From: Novosphingobium sp. RL4
GTDB taxonomy: Bacteria; Pseudomonadota; Alphaproteobacteria; Sphingomonadales; Sphingomonadaceae
Length of the DNA stretch: 64,000 bases
Reading direction: 5' to 3'
NCBI RefSeq assembly: GCF_035658495.1
Contig: NZ_CP141944.1
Location: forward strand, 3,188,001-3,252,000
The notes beneath the pieces are model-generated. The model was not told where the DNA came from and did not search any database. It was given only the letters and a program-made list of their open reading frames with translations. Shown piece by piece: positions 28,042 to 36,664 of this stretch. The translations under genes and the position numbers were made by a program. Every line of letters starts with the position of its first letter. The stretch's first letter is position 1.

Positions 28042-28075
28042 TCTGGAGAGATTATCACAAGCCACGCGCAAGATT

Positions 28076-28089
28076 CGTGCATTTGCACG
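28076..28089. promoter_or_regulatory. Palindromic candidate operator between phhA and the Lrp gene
   Basis: CGTGCA-TT-TGCACG is a perfect 14-bp palindrome in the 107-bp gap between divergent genes. A CATAAT box follows on the plus side. It is a reasonable binding site for the adjacent Lrp/AsnC protein; binding is inferred. Confidence 0.5.
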
Positions 28090-28148
28090 CGCCGTCTTAT
28101 GTCATAATAGCGGAATCCACCAGGAACCCGGATTTTTGAAGGGGAATC

Positions 28149-28610
28149 ATGCAGCTCGACCTTTTCGACCGCAAGATCATCGCATCGCTACAGGAAGACG
28201 CGCGCATGGCGGTGGCGCAAGTGGCGGAACGCACCGCCCTTTCCGCCACGCCGGTAAGCCGCCGGATCAAGCGTCTGGAAGATGAAGGCGTGATCCTGGG
28301 CTATGCGCCGGTGCTCGACCCGCGCAAGCTGGGCTTCGAGATCGAAGCCTATGTGCTCATCAACCTCAACGCCCATATCGACGAGAACATCACGCGCTTC
28401 GAACAGGCGATCCGCGACAATCCCTATGTCATCGCCTGCCACGCCGTGACGGGGGACATGGACTATCTGGTCCACATCATCGCCCGGGACGTGGAGCATC
28501 TCTCGCAGATCACCCTGAAGACGCTGGTTCGCATCCCCGGCGTGCGCGATGTGAAGTCGAGCATCGTGCTGGAGGCGATCAAGGAGCCCCGCACCCTTCC
28601 TCTCGAATAA
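28149..28610 (+). CDS. Lrp/AsnC-family transcriptional regulator
   Basis: 153 aa. The N-terminal helix-turn-helix covers residues ~2-50 (LDLFDRKIIASLQEDARMAVAQVAE, then TPVSRRIKRLEDEGVI). The C-terminal RAM ligand domain runs ~65-145 (AYVLINLN, VIACHAVTGDMDYLVHII). It is divergent from phhA with a palindrome between, so it probably regulates the phenylalanine/tyrosine genes in response to an aromatic amino acid. Autoregulation is likely but not shown. Confidence 0.87.
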   Translation: MQLDLFDRKIIASLQEDARMAVAQVAERTALSATPVSRRIKRLEDEGVILGYAPVLDPRKLGFEIEAYVLINLNAHIDENITRFEQAIRDNPYVIACHAVTGDMDYLVHIIARDVEHLSQITLKTLVRIPGVRDVKSSIVLEAIKEPRTLPLE

Positions 28611-28614
28611 GCGC

Positions 28615-28641
28615 CGCCGGACGGCACGGGGCCATCCGGCG
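28615..28641. terminator. Hairpin between convergent Lrp and Rieske oxygenase genes
   Basis: Stem CGCCGGA/TCCGGCG with a 13-nt loop in the 40-bp gap between convergent genes. No T-run follows on either strand. Confidence 0.4.
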
Positions 28642-28650
28642 ATATAGGCC

Positions 28651-30063
28651 CTAGTCGTAATCGATGGCCAGCTTGGTGGGCGCGCCGCGCCCTTCAAGGA
28701 AGTTCGCGAGGTTGCGGTGAAGGTTGATGACCTTCTGCTCCTGATGCGGATTGGGCAGCGGCCCGCGGAAGCCCGAAGACTTCATGCCCTTCTGCACGAA
28801 CTCCATGTTCGAGAAGTCCTGAGCCAGCACCGAACCCCAGTTGTCGCCGGTTGGGTCAGCGTAAGTCCACTCCGTTTCCGGCACCTCGCCTTCGGGGAAG
28901 CGTTCCAGCGCATAGCTTTCGAAGATGCACTTGTTCGGATCGTCGCCATAGGGGCGCACGCGGTAGCAGAGTGCGAAAGTCACCCCGTGCAGGATGTTCT
29001 GGTTGGGGAACAGGCCCCAGGCGAGCCCGGCCTCGGCCATGATCTCGGCCGGGACTTCCGGCCAGGCGACGCCCCGCGCGGCATCGTCGCGCTTGGCCGA
29101 TGCCATCCAGTGCGCGATGACATCCTGCGCCGAGGTCCCCTCCGGCAGTTCGTCGACCAGGCGGCTGGCCGCGTTGACGAGTGTTTCCGTCGAGGCGGAG
29201 TAGTTCACCGTCTCGTAGTTTTCCTTGATCAGCTCGTACGTCGAGCGGCGCGGATCGTCGCCCTTGCCGGCGCGGGTGGTGCCGGCGCTTTCACTCATCG
29301 CGAACTTGCTGTCGCGCGTGTCGTAGCTGGACACCGAGTGCAGCCCATACTGCTTCGAGAGCGCGTAGTAATTGCCGTAGGCCAGAAGCTGGGTATGGGT
29401 TCCGGCAACGTGATAGGGTTCCAGGAACGCCTCGATCGCGGTCTTCCAGTTGCAATCGTAGATGGCCCACTGGCGCCACTTGTAGCGCATCTTCGCGAGT
29501 TCGAAGTGATCGAGGATCTCGCCCGCGCGGCCCATCCATTCCTTCAGGGGAACGCAGTCCGGGTCCATGTTGATATAGATGAAGCCGCCCCAGGTATCGA
29601 CCTGCACGTCCGACAGGCAGGTCATTTCCGGCGTGAGCTTGTTGTGCCAGTCCTGCGGGTCGAGAATGTAGGTGTTCTTCCCGTCGAGATCGAAGGTCCA
29701 GCCGTGGAAACCGCAAACGAAGCTGCGGCGATTGCTGCCGCGCACGTCGTGAGCACCTTCGGGAACGGAGACGAGCTGGCGGCCGCGGTGGGGGCAGACA
29801 TTGTGGAAGGCCCGCAGCGAGCCGTCTTCCCGGCGCAGGACGATGACCGATTCGTCCGCGACGTTATAGGTCATCCAGTCTCCCGGATTGGGAAGGTCGG
29901 TCTCCCGCTCGACCATTTGCCAGATCTTCGGCCACAGCAGCTTCTTCTCTGCCGCAAGGTATTCCTTCGAAAGGAAGGCATCGGTGGGGTAAGTGGCGAG
30001 GCGTTCCTCATCCATATCCTTGGCGGTCAGCGTAGCCGACTGCGACTTGCCCGTCTCTTTCAC
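28651..30063 (-). CDS. Rieske-type aromatic ring-hydroxylating oxygenase, alpha subunit
   Basis: About 470 aa from the GTG at 30063, which has GGGAGAGG about 5 nt upstream; an alternative ATG at 30096 has a poorer site. The Rieske [2Fe-2S] ligands are in NVCPHRGRQL and FVCGFHGWTFD. The mononuclear iron site is in NWKTAIEAFLEPYHVAGTH. The catalytic domain ends near NLHRNLANFLEGRG. No beta subunit, ferredoxin or reductase gene is adjacent, so electron donors must come from elsewhere. The substrate cannot be inferred beyond an aromatic or quaternary-amine-like compound. Confidence 0.85.
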   Translation of the reverse strand: MKETGKSQSATLTAKDMDEERLATYPTDAFLSKEYLAAEKKLLWPKIWQMVERETDLPNPGDWMTYNVADESVIVLRREDGSLRAFHNVCPHRGRQLVSVPEGAHDVRGSNRRSFVCGFHGWTFDLDGKNTYILDPQDWHNKLTPEMTCLSDVQVDTWGGFIYINMDPDCVPLKEWMGRAGEILDHFELAKMRYKWRQWAIYDCNWKTAIEAFLEPYHVAGTHTQLLAYGNYYALSKQYGLHSVSSYDTRDSKFAMSESAGTTRAGKGDDPRRSTYELIKENYETVNYSASTETLVNAASRLVDELPEGTSAQDVIAHWMASAKRDDAARGVAWPEVPAEIMAEAGLAWGLFPNQNILHGVTFALCYRVRPYGDDPNKCIFESYALERFPEGEVPETEWTYADPTGDNWGSVLAQDFSNMEFVQKGMKSSGFRGPLPNPHQEQKVINLHRNLANFLEGRGAPTKLAIDYD

Positions 30064-30176
30064 GTGGCCTCTCCCGTTATCAACAGGTGTGTTCATTAAG
30101 CCATCGTACGAGGCAGTGCCAGCCGCCGCGCTGCCAAGGCGCAACGCCCGGGCGATACAACCATGGGAGATGCGCA

Positions 30177-30210
30177 GAAGGGGAGGGAACGCGGCGCGTC
30201 CCTCCCCTTC
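30177..30210. terminator. Strong hairpin downstream of PhoX-type phosphatase gene
   Basis: Perfect 12-bp stem GAAGGGGAGGGA/TCCCTCCCCTTC with a 10-nt loop, flanked on the plus side by CACTTTTTC. It lies 66-99 bp beyond the PhoX stop on the minus strand and before the Rieske gene, so it probably separates the two transcription units. Confidence 0.65.
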
Positions 30211-30275
30211 CACTTTTTCAGAGAGCGATGGCGAGGCGTGAATGTGCGCCCCGCCCGTCACTCACCCGCGCGTCA

Positions 30276-32744
30276 TCACAGGGCGATGACGCCGCCGTCG
30301 TCCTTGGTGATCGCCACGATCGCCGAACGCGGACGCACCGTCGCCGCCGGAGAGCCGGCCTGGCTATCGGGCCAGTGGCTGGACGGCGCGGCGGGCGTGC
30401 CGTTCTCGCCGGGATGCTGGATGCCGACGAAGAGCGTGCGCCCATCCGGCGTCATGTCGATGCCGGTGATCTCGCACTGGACCGGACCGACCAGGAAGCG
30501 GCGCAGGTTGGCGGCGGTCGCTGCCGCGCCAACGATAGTGGCCTGGGTTGCCGTGGCGCCGGCCGAGTCCTTGTTCGTGATGGTCTTCGCCCCGCCATCG
30601 CCGACATGGCCGGGGATCGCGGCGAGCAGCATGCAATTGGTGCGGTCCGTCATCGCGCCGTCGTCGGTCTCGATCCAGAGCACGGGGTTGATCTGGCCCG
30701 CCGGATTGGTGCTGCGCGAGAAATAGCAGCCGTCCGGGCTGGAGAAGTCGTTGTCCACGGTGAGCCCGGAGACGTTGACGTTGGCGTCGCTGCCGTAATC
30801 GGTCGCATCGGCGCCGAACAGGTAGATATCCCACTTGAAGGTGAGCGATGCGGTATTGTCGCCATCTTCGCGCAGGCGGACGATGTGGCCGTTCGGATTG
30901 CCGTAGCTGGTCGAGGCCGAAAGGTTGGGATCGCCATAATGACGCGGATTGGCGGGATCGGTGCCGGCGAGCGGGCGACCGGCGGCATTGTTGTTGGTGA
31001 GCGTGAGATAGATTTCCCCCGTCACCGGGTTGCCTGCCGTCCATTCCGGCCGGTCCATCGGCGTTGCGCCCAGGGCGTCCGCGGCAAGGCGCGGATTGAC
31101 GAGAATGTCGGCCTGGTCGGCAAAGACGTATTCCGGCGTGGAGCCGCTTGCCGGGCGGTTGGGAACCGAACCGAACACCAGCGGCAGCCACTGGCCCGTG
31201 CCGTCGGCACCGAACTTCGCGACGTAGAGGATACCGGCGTCGAGGTACTTGTCGCCCATGGCGAGGCGGCTGGTCGTCGAAGCATCGGCGGCGGCATAAG
31301 TCGCCGTGGAGACGAACTTGTAGAGGTATTCACGGCGCGAATCGTCGCCCATGTAGACGCCGACCTTTTGCCCGGCGACGGCACGCACGAAAGCGCCTTC
31401 ATGGCCGAAACGCCCCAGCGCGGTGCGTTTGCGCGGCGTCGAGGTCGGATCGTAGGGATCGATTTCGACGACCCATCCGTACTGGTTGGGCTCGTTGCGG
31501 AAATCGTCCGAAGCGGCAGCGCCGATGGCGCTGGCGTTCCACTTGGTGAAGATGGTGTCGGTCGAGGCCACGGTCGACCAGGCGTAGCTGCCCACTGTGC
31601 TGGTCACGCCGTAGCGGGCCAGCGCTGTGACTTCCCGAACCGGTCTTGCGGCGTTGTCGGTGCTGACGCGGCGGAAATAGCCTGCCCAGTTTTCCTCGCA
31701 GGTGAGGTTGGTTCCCCAGGGCGCGATGCCGTTGGCGCAGTTGTTGATCGTTCCGCGTCCCGCGGTGCCGGCGGCAGAATAGGCGGTAACCAGCAGGGTC
31801 GAGCCGGCGGCGGGGCCGTGGAAGCTCATCGGCGTGTTCGGGGTAATGCGGCGATTGAACGCGCTGGTCGGCACATAGGACCACTTGCGGCTGCCGGCAT
31901 CGATATATTCCGACACCGAGACACCGTGCGCCTCGATCTCCTTGAGCGCTTCCGCTGCAGGGCGGGGGCCGGTGGAGACGTTGGTGGGGCCGTTGGGATG
32001 CAGGTACTGGACGTTGAGGTTCTCGTGGTTCTGCACCATGAGCCCGCGCGTCGAGCTGGTTTCGTCACGTGCGCCGGCCGCCGAAAGCCCGAAGAAGTGC
32101 AGAGCATCGCCATGGTCGCCGATGCGCTGGGCGAAGTTGTCATCCGTGCCGTCGTTGGCATAGGCGGAGACGCCGGTGGCCAGCGGATCGCCGAGGCGGG
32201 TCATCACCGTGACCGAATAGCCTGACGGCACCTTCACGGTATCCGCAAGGCTGTGAGGTACGGCAGCGAAGCCCAGCACCGCCGGCGACACGCGAATGGT
32301 CGTGGTGGCGGTGCGGGTCTTGCCGACGACGTCCTTGGCCGAGAACGTGAAGACCAGATCGGTCGCGGCGCTCACGGCGGGTGCGATGAAGGAGACCGAC
32401 GAACCCGAACCGGTCAGTTCGACATCGGGACCCGAGGTCTGCGCCCAGGCCGTGTCGAACCCGGCATAACCGTTCGCCGGGCTGCCGGTGAGGGTCACGA
32501 CACGTCCGGCGCTGGTCGCGACATTGGCGCCGGCGGTAACGGCCACGCCTTCGCCGTCGTCATCGCCGCAGGCGGCGAGCACGGCCGTGCCCATGAACGC
32601 CATGGTCGTTGCGCCAGCGCCCCGGAACAGGGCCTGCCGGCGCGAATAGCGCTCTACCGCCATGCTTTCGAGCGAGCGCTCGGTGGTGGAATTGGTATCG
32701 ACATCGCCATCGGTGTAACCGTTGGCGGGAAGCCCTTCAGTCAT
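30276..32744 (-). CDS. PhoX-family (DUF839) phosphatase, Tat-exported, with N-terminal Ig/PKD-like domain
   Basis: 822 aa. RYSRRQALFRGAGATTMAFM, about 30 residues in, is a twin-arginine signal followed by VLAACG, which looks like a lipobox. Residues ~65-165 resemble a PKD/Ig-like domain (VTLTGSPANGYAGF, VSFIAPAVSAATDLVFTFSA). The rest is the PhoX/DUF839 fold: MVQNHENLN, APWGTNLTCEENW, GWVVEIDPYDP, and near the C-terminus the cofactor-type segment RTLFVGIQHPGENG. PhoX enzymes are Ca/Fe-dependent phosphomonoesterases induced by phosphate limitation; a degenerate PHO box lies upstream. Activity on phosphate esters is inferred from the family. Confidence 0.85.
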   Translation of the reverse strand: MTEGLPANGYTDGDVDTNSTTERSLESMAVERYSRRQALFRGAGATTMAFMGTAVLAACGDDDGEGVAVTAGANVATSAGRVVTLTGSPANGYAGFDTAWAQTSGPDVELTGSGSSVSFIAPAVSAATDLVFTFSAKDVVGKTRTATTTIRVSPAVLGFAAVPHSLADTVKVPSGYSVTVMTRLGDPLATGVSAYANDGTDDNFAQRIGDHGDALHFFGLSAAGARDETSSTRGLMVQNHENLNVQYLHPNGPTNVSTGPRPAAEALKEIEAHGVSVSEYIDAGSRKWSYVPTSAFNRRITPNTPMSFHGPAAGSTLLVTAYSAAGTAGRGTINNCANGIAPWGTNLTCEENWAGYFRRVSTDNAARPVREVTALARYGVTSTVGSYAWSTVASTDTIFTKWNASAIGAAASDDFRNEPNQYGWVVEIDPYDPTSTPRKRTALGRFGHEGAFVRAVAGQKVGVYMGDDSRREYLYKFVSTATYAAADASTTSRLAMGDKYLDAGILYVAKFGADGTGQWLPLVFGSVPNRPASGSTPEYVFADQADILVNPRLAADALGATPMDRPEWTAGNPVTGEIYLTLTNNNAAGRPLAGTDPANPRHYGDPNLSASTSYGNPNGHIVRLREDGDNTASLTFKWDIYLFGADATDYGSDANVNVSGLTVDNDFSSPDGCYFSRSTNPAGQINPVLWIETDDGAMTDRTNCMLLAAIPGHVGDGGAKTITNKDSAGATATQATIVGAAATAANLRRFLVGPVQCEITGIDMTPDGRTLFVGIQHPGENGTPAAPSSHWPDSQAGSPAATVRPRSAIVAITKDDGGVIAL

Positions 32745-32796
32745 GGATTTGCCCCTGTTCCTGTAACATTCGCACAGGGGGTGCTAGGGGCGCTTC

Positions 32797-32825
32797 ATGG
32801 CAATTGAGCGCAAGTTCGATGGCAG
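32797..32825 (-). promoter_or_regulatory. Degenerate PHO box upstream of PhoX-type gene
   Basis: On the minus strand three half-sites recur at 11-bp steps: CTGCCAT-CGAA-CTTGCGC-TCAA-TTGCCAT. The outer two match (C/T)TGNCAT; the middle one is poor. It lies 53-81 bp before the ATG. Confidence 0.4.
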
Positions 32826-32894
32826 TTCGGTGTCTCTTTCACGACAACCGGACCGGACCGGATCCAATAGCCGCGCGAAGGCCGGACCTGCGGT

Positions 32895-33623
32895 TCAATC
32901 CGCGGAGGGATAGACTCCGCCGAGCACTTTATTGAAATGCGCAGCGACGTGATCGTTGCACGAACAGGCCTTGCTGCGCAGGCTCTCGCGGTCGGACACG
33001 GCTATGCCGCCACGGCGCGTGCGGACCAGCCCTTCCCGCTTGAAACGCTGGAGCACGCGGCTGGCATAGCTGCGACCGATCCCCATCATGGAGGCAAGCT
33101 GTTCCTGCGTCATCGTCACGTCGTTGCGGCCGATCCGGTCGACCGCGGCGCCGAGCCACTTGGCCGCGCGCTGTTCGATCGTGTGGACGGCATTGCAGGC
33201 GATCGACTGGAACACTTGCGCCATCATGCAGTCCGCATAACGCGAGAAAAGATTGCCGATCACCGGGGACTGGCGCTTCGCCTCGTCAAGCTGCCGCGTC
33301 GGGATGCGCCAGAACAGGCCGCCGTGAAGCACGTTGGCCCGGGCATAGGCGGGAAGGCTGCCCTGGCTGACCACTCCGCCAAGCGCGCCTTCGCGCCCCA
33401 CCAGAATCGTTTCCACCGCGATGCCGCTGTCGAGCTCCACGAAGAACGAGCAGACCGAGGCGCCGCGCGGAAGATAGCAATACTCCACCGCATCGCCCGG
33501 CTGGTAGATCACCTCGCCGGATTTCATGCGCACTTCCGCAAGATGTGGTTGCAGCAGGGCGAAGTCCGCGGGCCTCAGCGCTGCGAGAAGATCGCTTTGC
33601 TCCTGGCTCGTCTGTAACTCCAT
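32895..33623 (-). CDS. Crp/Fnr-family transcriptional regulator
   Basis: 242 aa from the ATG at 33623, which has GGGAG 9 nt upstream; the ATG two codons earlier is too close to that site. Residues ~10-130 form a cyclic-nucleotide-binding-like beta-barrel (SGEVIYQPGDAVEYCYLPRGASVCSF). The C-terminal winged helix contains TMTQEQLASMMGIGRSYASRVLQRFKREG. There is no N-terminal Fnr cysteine cluster, though CSCND occurs near the C-terminus. Ligand and targets are unknown. Confidence 0.85.
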   Translation of the reverse strand: MELQTSQEQSDLLAALRPADFALLQPHLAEVRMKSGEVIYQPGDAVEYCYLPRGASVCSFFVELDSGIAVETILVGREGALGGVVSQGSLPAYARANVLHGGLFWRIPTRQLDEAKRQSPVIGNLFSRYADCMMAQVFQSIACNAVHTIEQRAAKWLGAAVDRIGRNDVTMTQEQLASMMGIGRSYASRVLQRFKREGLVRTRRGGIAVSDRESLRSKACSCNDHVAAHFNKVLGGVYPSAD

Positions 33624-33771
33624 CTTCATCGGCTCCCTGATCTGCCGTGATGCCTTTGCCGCGGGGACCCGGGCGGTAAGGGTCACAATGCGGCAGGTCG
33701 CTTGCGGTTCCCGCCTCAACCGTACAGAAGTGAACAGACGGCGCGCAGAGAGCTCGCTAAAGCGTTCCTGA

Positions 33772-33796
33772 GGAACATATCTCCAACGCAAGCGTT
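33772..33796 (+). promoter_or_regulatory. EcfG-type promoter upstream of the bacteriophytochrome gene
   Basis: GGAAC-N16-CGTT, an exact match to the alphaproteobacterial general stress sigma factor consensus, about 80 bp before the small ORF and 250 bp before bphP. Confidence 0.75.
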
Positions 33797-33879
33797 CTGC
33801 TGCCTTGGACGGGGGCAGTTCCGCAAAGACGGTCGCGCACCCATCCGCTTGCGACGATTAATGTTAGGCGAATTTGAGA

Positions 33880-34044
33880 ATGCGGACCGAGGACCTGACT
33901 TTCCAAGACACCGACCTGCCGACCGCGCTGCGCGCCGCCACGGCAGAGCTCGCAGGCTTCGACGCCTTCGCCCCTGCTTTCGCCCAGGCCTTCGCGCTCA
34001 GCGCGGATATCGTTATTGTTTCCGAAAGCGAAGCGCGTGGCTGA
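33880..34044 (+). CDS. Possible small leader protein upstream of the bacteriophytochrome gene
   Basis: A 54-codon frame starting MRTEDLTFQDTDLPTALRAA and stopping at 34042-34044, just before the bphP ATG at 34049. It is Ala-rich, acidic, and unlike any family I know. Its position, closely abutting the next start, fits a leader peptide or translational coupling. It could also be chance coding in GC-rich DNA, and its ribosome site is weak. Confidence 0.3.
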   Translation: MRTEDLTFQDTDLPTALRAATAELAGFDAFAPAFAQAFALSADIVIVSESEARG

Positions 34045-34048
34045 CGGC

Positions 34049-36598
34049 ATGCATCAGGTAAACCTTTCCACCTGCGACCTCGAACCGATCCACATCATCG
34101 GCCGCATCCAGAGCTTCGGCTGGCTTCTGTCGTTTTCGAGCGACTGGATCATCAATCACGTCTCTCTCAACTGCGAAACCCTGTTCGGCGTTGCGCCAGC
34201 CGACATGGTGGGCGTGCCCGCCACGCAGTTCCTCTCGCCCGAGGCGATGCACGACGTGCGCACGCGCCTCCAGGTTCTCGGCGGCGCCGCCACTGTAGAG
34301 CGCCTCTTCGAAGTGGACCTGCTTGGCGACGGACGGCTGTTCGACATGGCGGTCCATGCCTCCGGCCGATCCTATGTGCTGGAGATCGAACCGCATGAGG
34401 GCGGGCGCCGCCGCGATTTCGTGAGCTACGTGCGCCCGATGATCGACCGCCTGCGCCAGTCCAGCTCGATCGAGCAACTCTGCGCCAGCGCTGCCCGGCA
34501 CTTGCGCGGCCTCACCGGGTTCGACCGCGTGATGGTCTACCGCTTCGAGGGCGACGGGGCCGGCGAAGTCGTGGCCGAAAGCCTCAACGGCATGGTCGAC
34601 AGCTTCAAGGGCCTGCATTTTCCCGCCTCCGACATTCCCGCCCAGGCACGCCGGCTCTACACCCGCAACCTGCTGCGCATCATCAGCGACGTGGACGACC
34701 CCACCGTGCCGATCTACCCGGCGACCGACCCGAACGGCGATCCGCTGGACCTGTCGATGTCGGGCCTGCGGGCGGTCTCTCCGATCCATGTCGAATACTT
34801 GCGGAACATGGGCGTGAAGGCGTCGATGTCGGTCTCGATCATGCGACGCGGCAAGCTCTGGGGCCTGATGGCCTGCCATCACTATTCTCCCCTCACACTG
34901 TCCTATTCGGTCCGCACCGCGAGCGAGCTGTTCGGCGAATTCTTCGCCTATCTGCTGGAGCAGAAGGAAACCGACTTCGCGCTGGAGCAACGCTCCGCCT
35001 CGATGCGCCTTCACGACGAGATGATGGCCCGCGTGGCCTCCGGCGGATCGCTGCTCGAAGCCTTCGAGGATTTCTCCGAATCCATCGGCCGCGTCATCCC
35101 GTTCGACGGGGTGATCGGCTGGGTGGATGGCCGCTTCATGAGCCATGGTACGACGCCGAGCGAGGCGCAGTTCTCGCTGCTCGCCCGCTTCCTCAACACG
35201 GCCGGAGCAAGCACGGTGTGGTCCACCGATTCGATCGGCTCGCTGTTCGAGCCCGCACGTGAATGGACGGACAGGGCCGCCGGCCTGCTCGCGCTGCCGG
35301 TCAGCCGCACCCCGCGCGACTATATCGTGCTGTTCCGCCGCGAGCAGCTTCGCGAAGTGAGCTGGGCAGGAAATCCCGAGAAGGCGATCGAACTCGGTCC
35401 GAACGGTGCCCGGCTCACCCCGCGCAAGAGCTTCGAGATCTGGAAGGAAGAACGGCGCGGGCAATCGCGCCCCTGGACGGAGGAGGAAACCCTCGCCGCC
35501 GATGCCCTGCGCATCACCTTGCTCGAAGTGGTCCTCCGGCTCGCCGACGCCGCCCATATCGAGCGCGAACAGGCGACCCGCCAGCAGGACATGCTGATCG
35601 CGGAACTCAACCACCGCGTCCGCAACATCCTCAACCTGATCCGGGGTCTGGTTACCCAGAGCAAGGAAGGCGCCCGAACGATCGACGATTTCGCCGAGAT
35701 CGTCGGCAGCCGCATCCACGCCCTTGCCCGCGCGCACGATCAGGTGACGCAGAAGGACTGGACACCCTCGTCGCTCTACGACCTGATCCGCACCGAAACC
35801 GCCGCCTATGTCAGCGACGGCGCCGATCGCGTCGTGATCGACGGACCCGACGCCCTCATCGCGCCCAGCGCCTTCACGACACTGGCGCTGGTGTTCCACG
35901 AACTGATGACCAACTCGTGCAAGTACGGGGCGCTCTCGGACTCGCGCGGCACGGTCACCGTTTCGCTCAATCGCGGCGAGGACGGATCACTGGAGATTGA
36001 CTGGCACGAATCCGGTGGCCCCGCAGTAAGGACACCCACCCGGCGCGGCTTCGGCTCCACCATCATCGAACGGACCATCCCGCATGAACTGGGCGGCTCG
36101 GCCTCGGTGGTCTATCCGGTGGAGGGGATGAAGGCCCTGTTCCTGCTCCCCGCCGATCACGTCGCCAGTTTCGAGACGCCCAGTGCGGCCGAGCGCGAAC
36201 CCGCGCCGCATGTGCCCGAAGCCTCGGACCTTGCCGGCACCTTGCAGGACGGCATCGCCCTGATCGTCGAGGATAACGTCATCATCGCGATGGAGGCGGA
36301 AGACGTGCTGCGCGACCTCGGCTTCGGCGACTGCCGCATCACCGGTTCGGTGCAGGACGCCATGGCCCTTGTCGAAGGCAACGGCGTTTCCTTCGCGATG
36401 CTCGACGTCAATCTCGGCAAGGATACCAGCGAGCCGATCGCCCACGCCCTTCACGAGCGCGGCGTGCCGTTCATTTTCGCAAGCGGCTACGGCGAACGCG
36501 CGTTGATGGCCGGAGATTTCAAGCGCGTGCCGGTCGTGACCAAGCCTTATGGCGAACGCGACGTGCGGGCGGCTATTGGGCGATTGCGGCGAGGCTAG
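34049..36598 (+). CDS. bphP: Bacteriophytochrome hybrid kinase (PAS-GAF-PHY, HWE kinase, receiver)
   Basis: 849 aa red/far-red photoreceptor. Cys9 (NLSTCDLEPIHIIGRIQSFG) is the expected biliverdin attachment site. The GAF domain holds FPASDIPAQARRLYTRN and SPIHVEYLRNMGVKASMSVSI. A PHY domain covers ~330-500. The kinase has the HWE-type H-box IAELNHRVRNILNLIRGL and VFHELMTNSCKYGAL. Residues ~740-845 form a receiver with phospho-Asp in FAMLDVNLG and FIFASGYGER, close to the FAT-GUY motif. The start is chosen to fit the family N-terminus; in-frame GTG 34037 and TTG 34016 are alternatives. No haem oxygenase gene is adjacent. An EcfG promoter lies upstream. Confidence 0.9.
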   Translation: MHQVNLSTCDLEPIHIIGRIQSFGWLLSFSSDWIINHVSLNCETLFGVAPADMVGVPATQFLSPEAMHDVRTRLQVLGGAATVERLFEVDLLGDGRLFDMAVHASGRSYVLEIEPHEGGRRRDFVSYVRPMIDRLRQSSSIEQLCASAARHLRGLTGFDRVMVYRFEGDGAGEVVAESLNGMVDSFKGLHFPASDIPAQARRLYTRNLLRIISDVDDPTVPIYPATDPNGDPLDLSMSGLRAVSPIHVEYLRNMGVKASMSVSIMRRGKLWGLMACHHYSPLTLSYSVRTASELFGEFFAYLLEQKETDFALEQRSASMRLHDEMMARVASGGSLLEAFEDFSESIGRVIPFDGVIGWVDGRFMSHGTTPSEAQFSLLARFLNTAGASTVWSTDSIGSLFEPAREWTDRAAGLLALPVSRTPRDYIVLFRREQLREVSWAGNPEKAIELGPNGARLTPRKSFEIWKEERRGQSRPWTEEETLAADALRITLLEVVLRLADAAHIEREQATRQQDMLIAELNHRVRNILNLIRGLVTQSKEGARTIDDFAEIVGSRIHALARAHDQVTQKDWTPSSLYDLIRTETAAYVSDGADRVVIDGPDALIAPSAFTTLALVFHELMTNSCKYGALSDSRGTVTVSLNRGEDGSLEIDWHESGGPAVRTPTRRGFGSTIIERTIPHELGGSASVVYPVEGMKALFLLPADHVASFETPSAAEREPAPHVPEASDLAGTLQDGIALIVEDNVIIAMEAEDVLRDLGFGDCRITGSVQDAMALVEGNGVSFAMLDVNLGKDTSEPIAHALHERGVPFIFASGYGERALMAGDFKRVPVVTKPYGERDVRAAIGRLRRG

Positions 36599-36605
36599 AA
36601 AGGAA

Positions 36606-36628
36606 GGGCAGGAATCGGCGCCCTGCCC
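36606..36628. terminator. Hairpin between convergent bphP and topoisomerase genes
   Basis: Stem GGGCAGG/CCTGCCC with a 9-nt loop, 8 bp after the bphP stop. Confidence 0.4.
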
Positions 36629-36630
36629 CC

Positions 36631-36664
36631 TAGCCCCAGCTCGCCATTAGCCCCAACTCGCCGC
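36631..36664. repeat. 17-bp tandem near-duplication at the topoisomerase IB stop codon
   Basis: TAGCCCCAGCTCGCCAT is followed directly by TAGCCCCAACTCGCCGC. On the minus strand this repeats the codons for Ala-Ser-Trp-Gly-stop, once as the true end of the gene and once just after it, out of frame by 2 nt. Confidence 0.7.

Noticed and set aside
30087..32225. 712-codon open frame antisense to the PhoX-type gene
   Set aside because: Arg/Gly/Val-rich shadow with no recognisable domain; the opposite strand has clear Tat signal and PhoX features.
34013..35899. 628-codon open frame antisense to bphP
   Set aside because: Compositional shadow; the phytochrome frame has all expected motifs.
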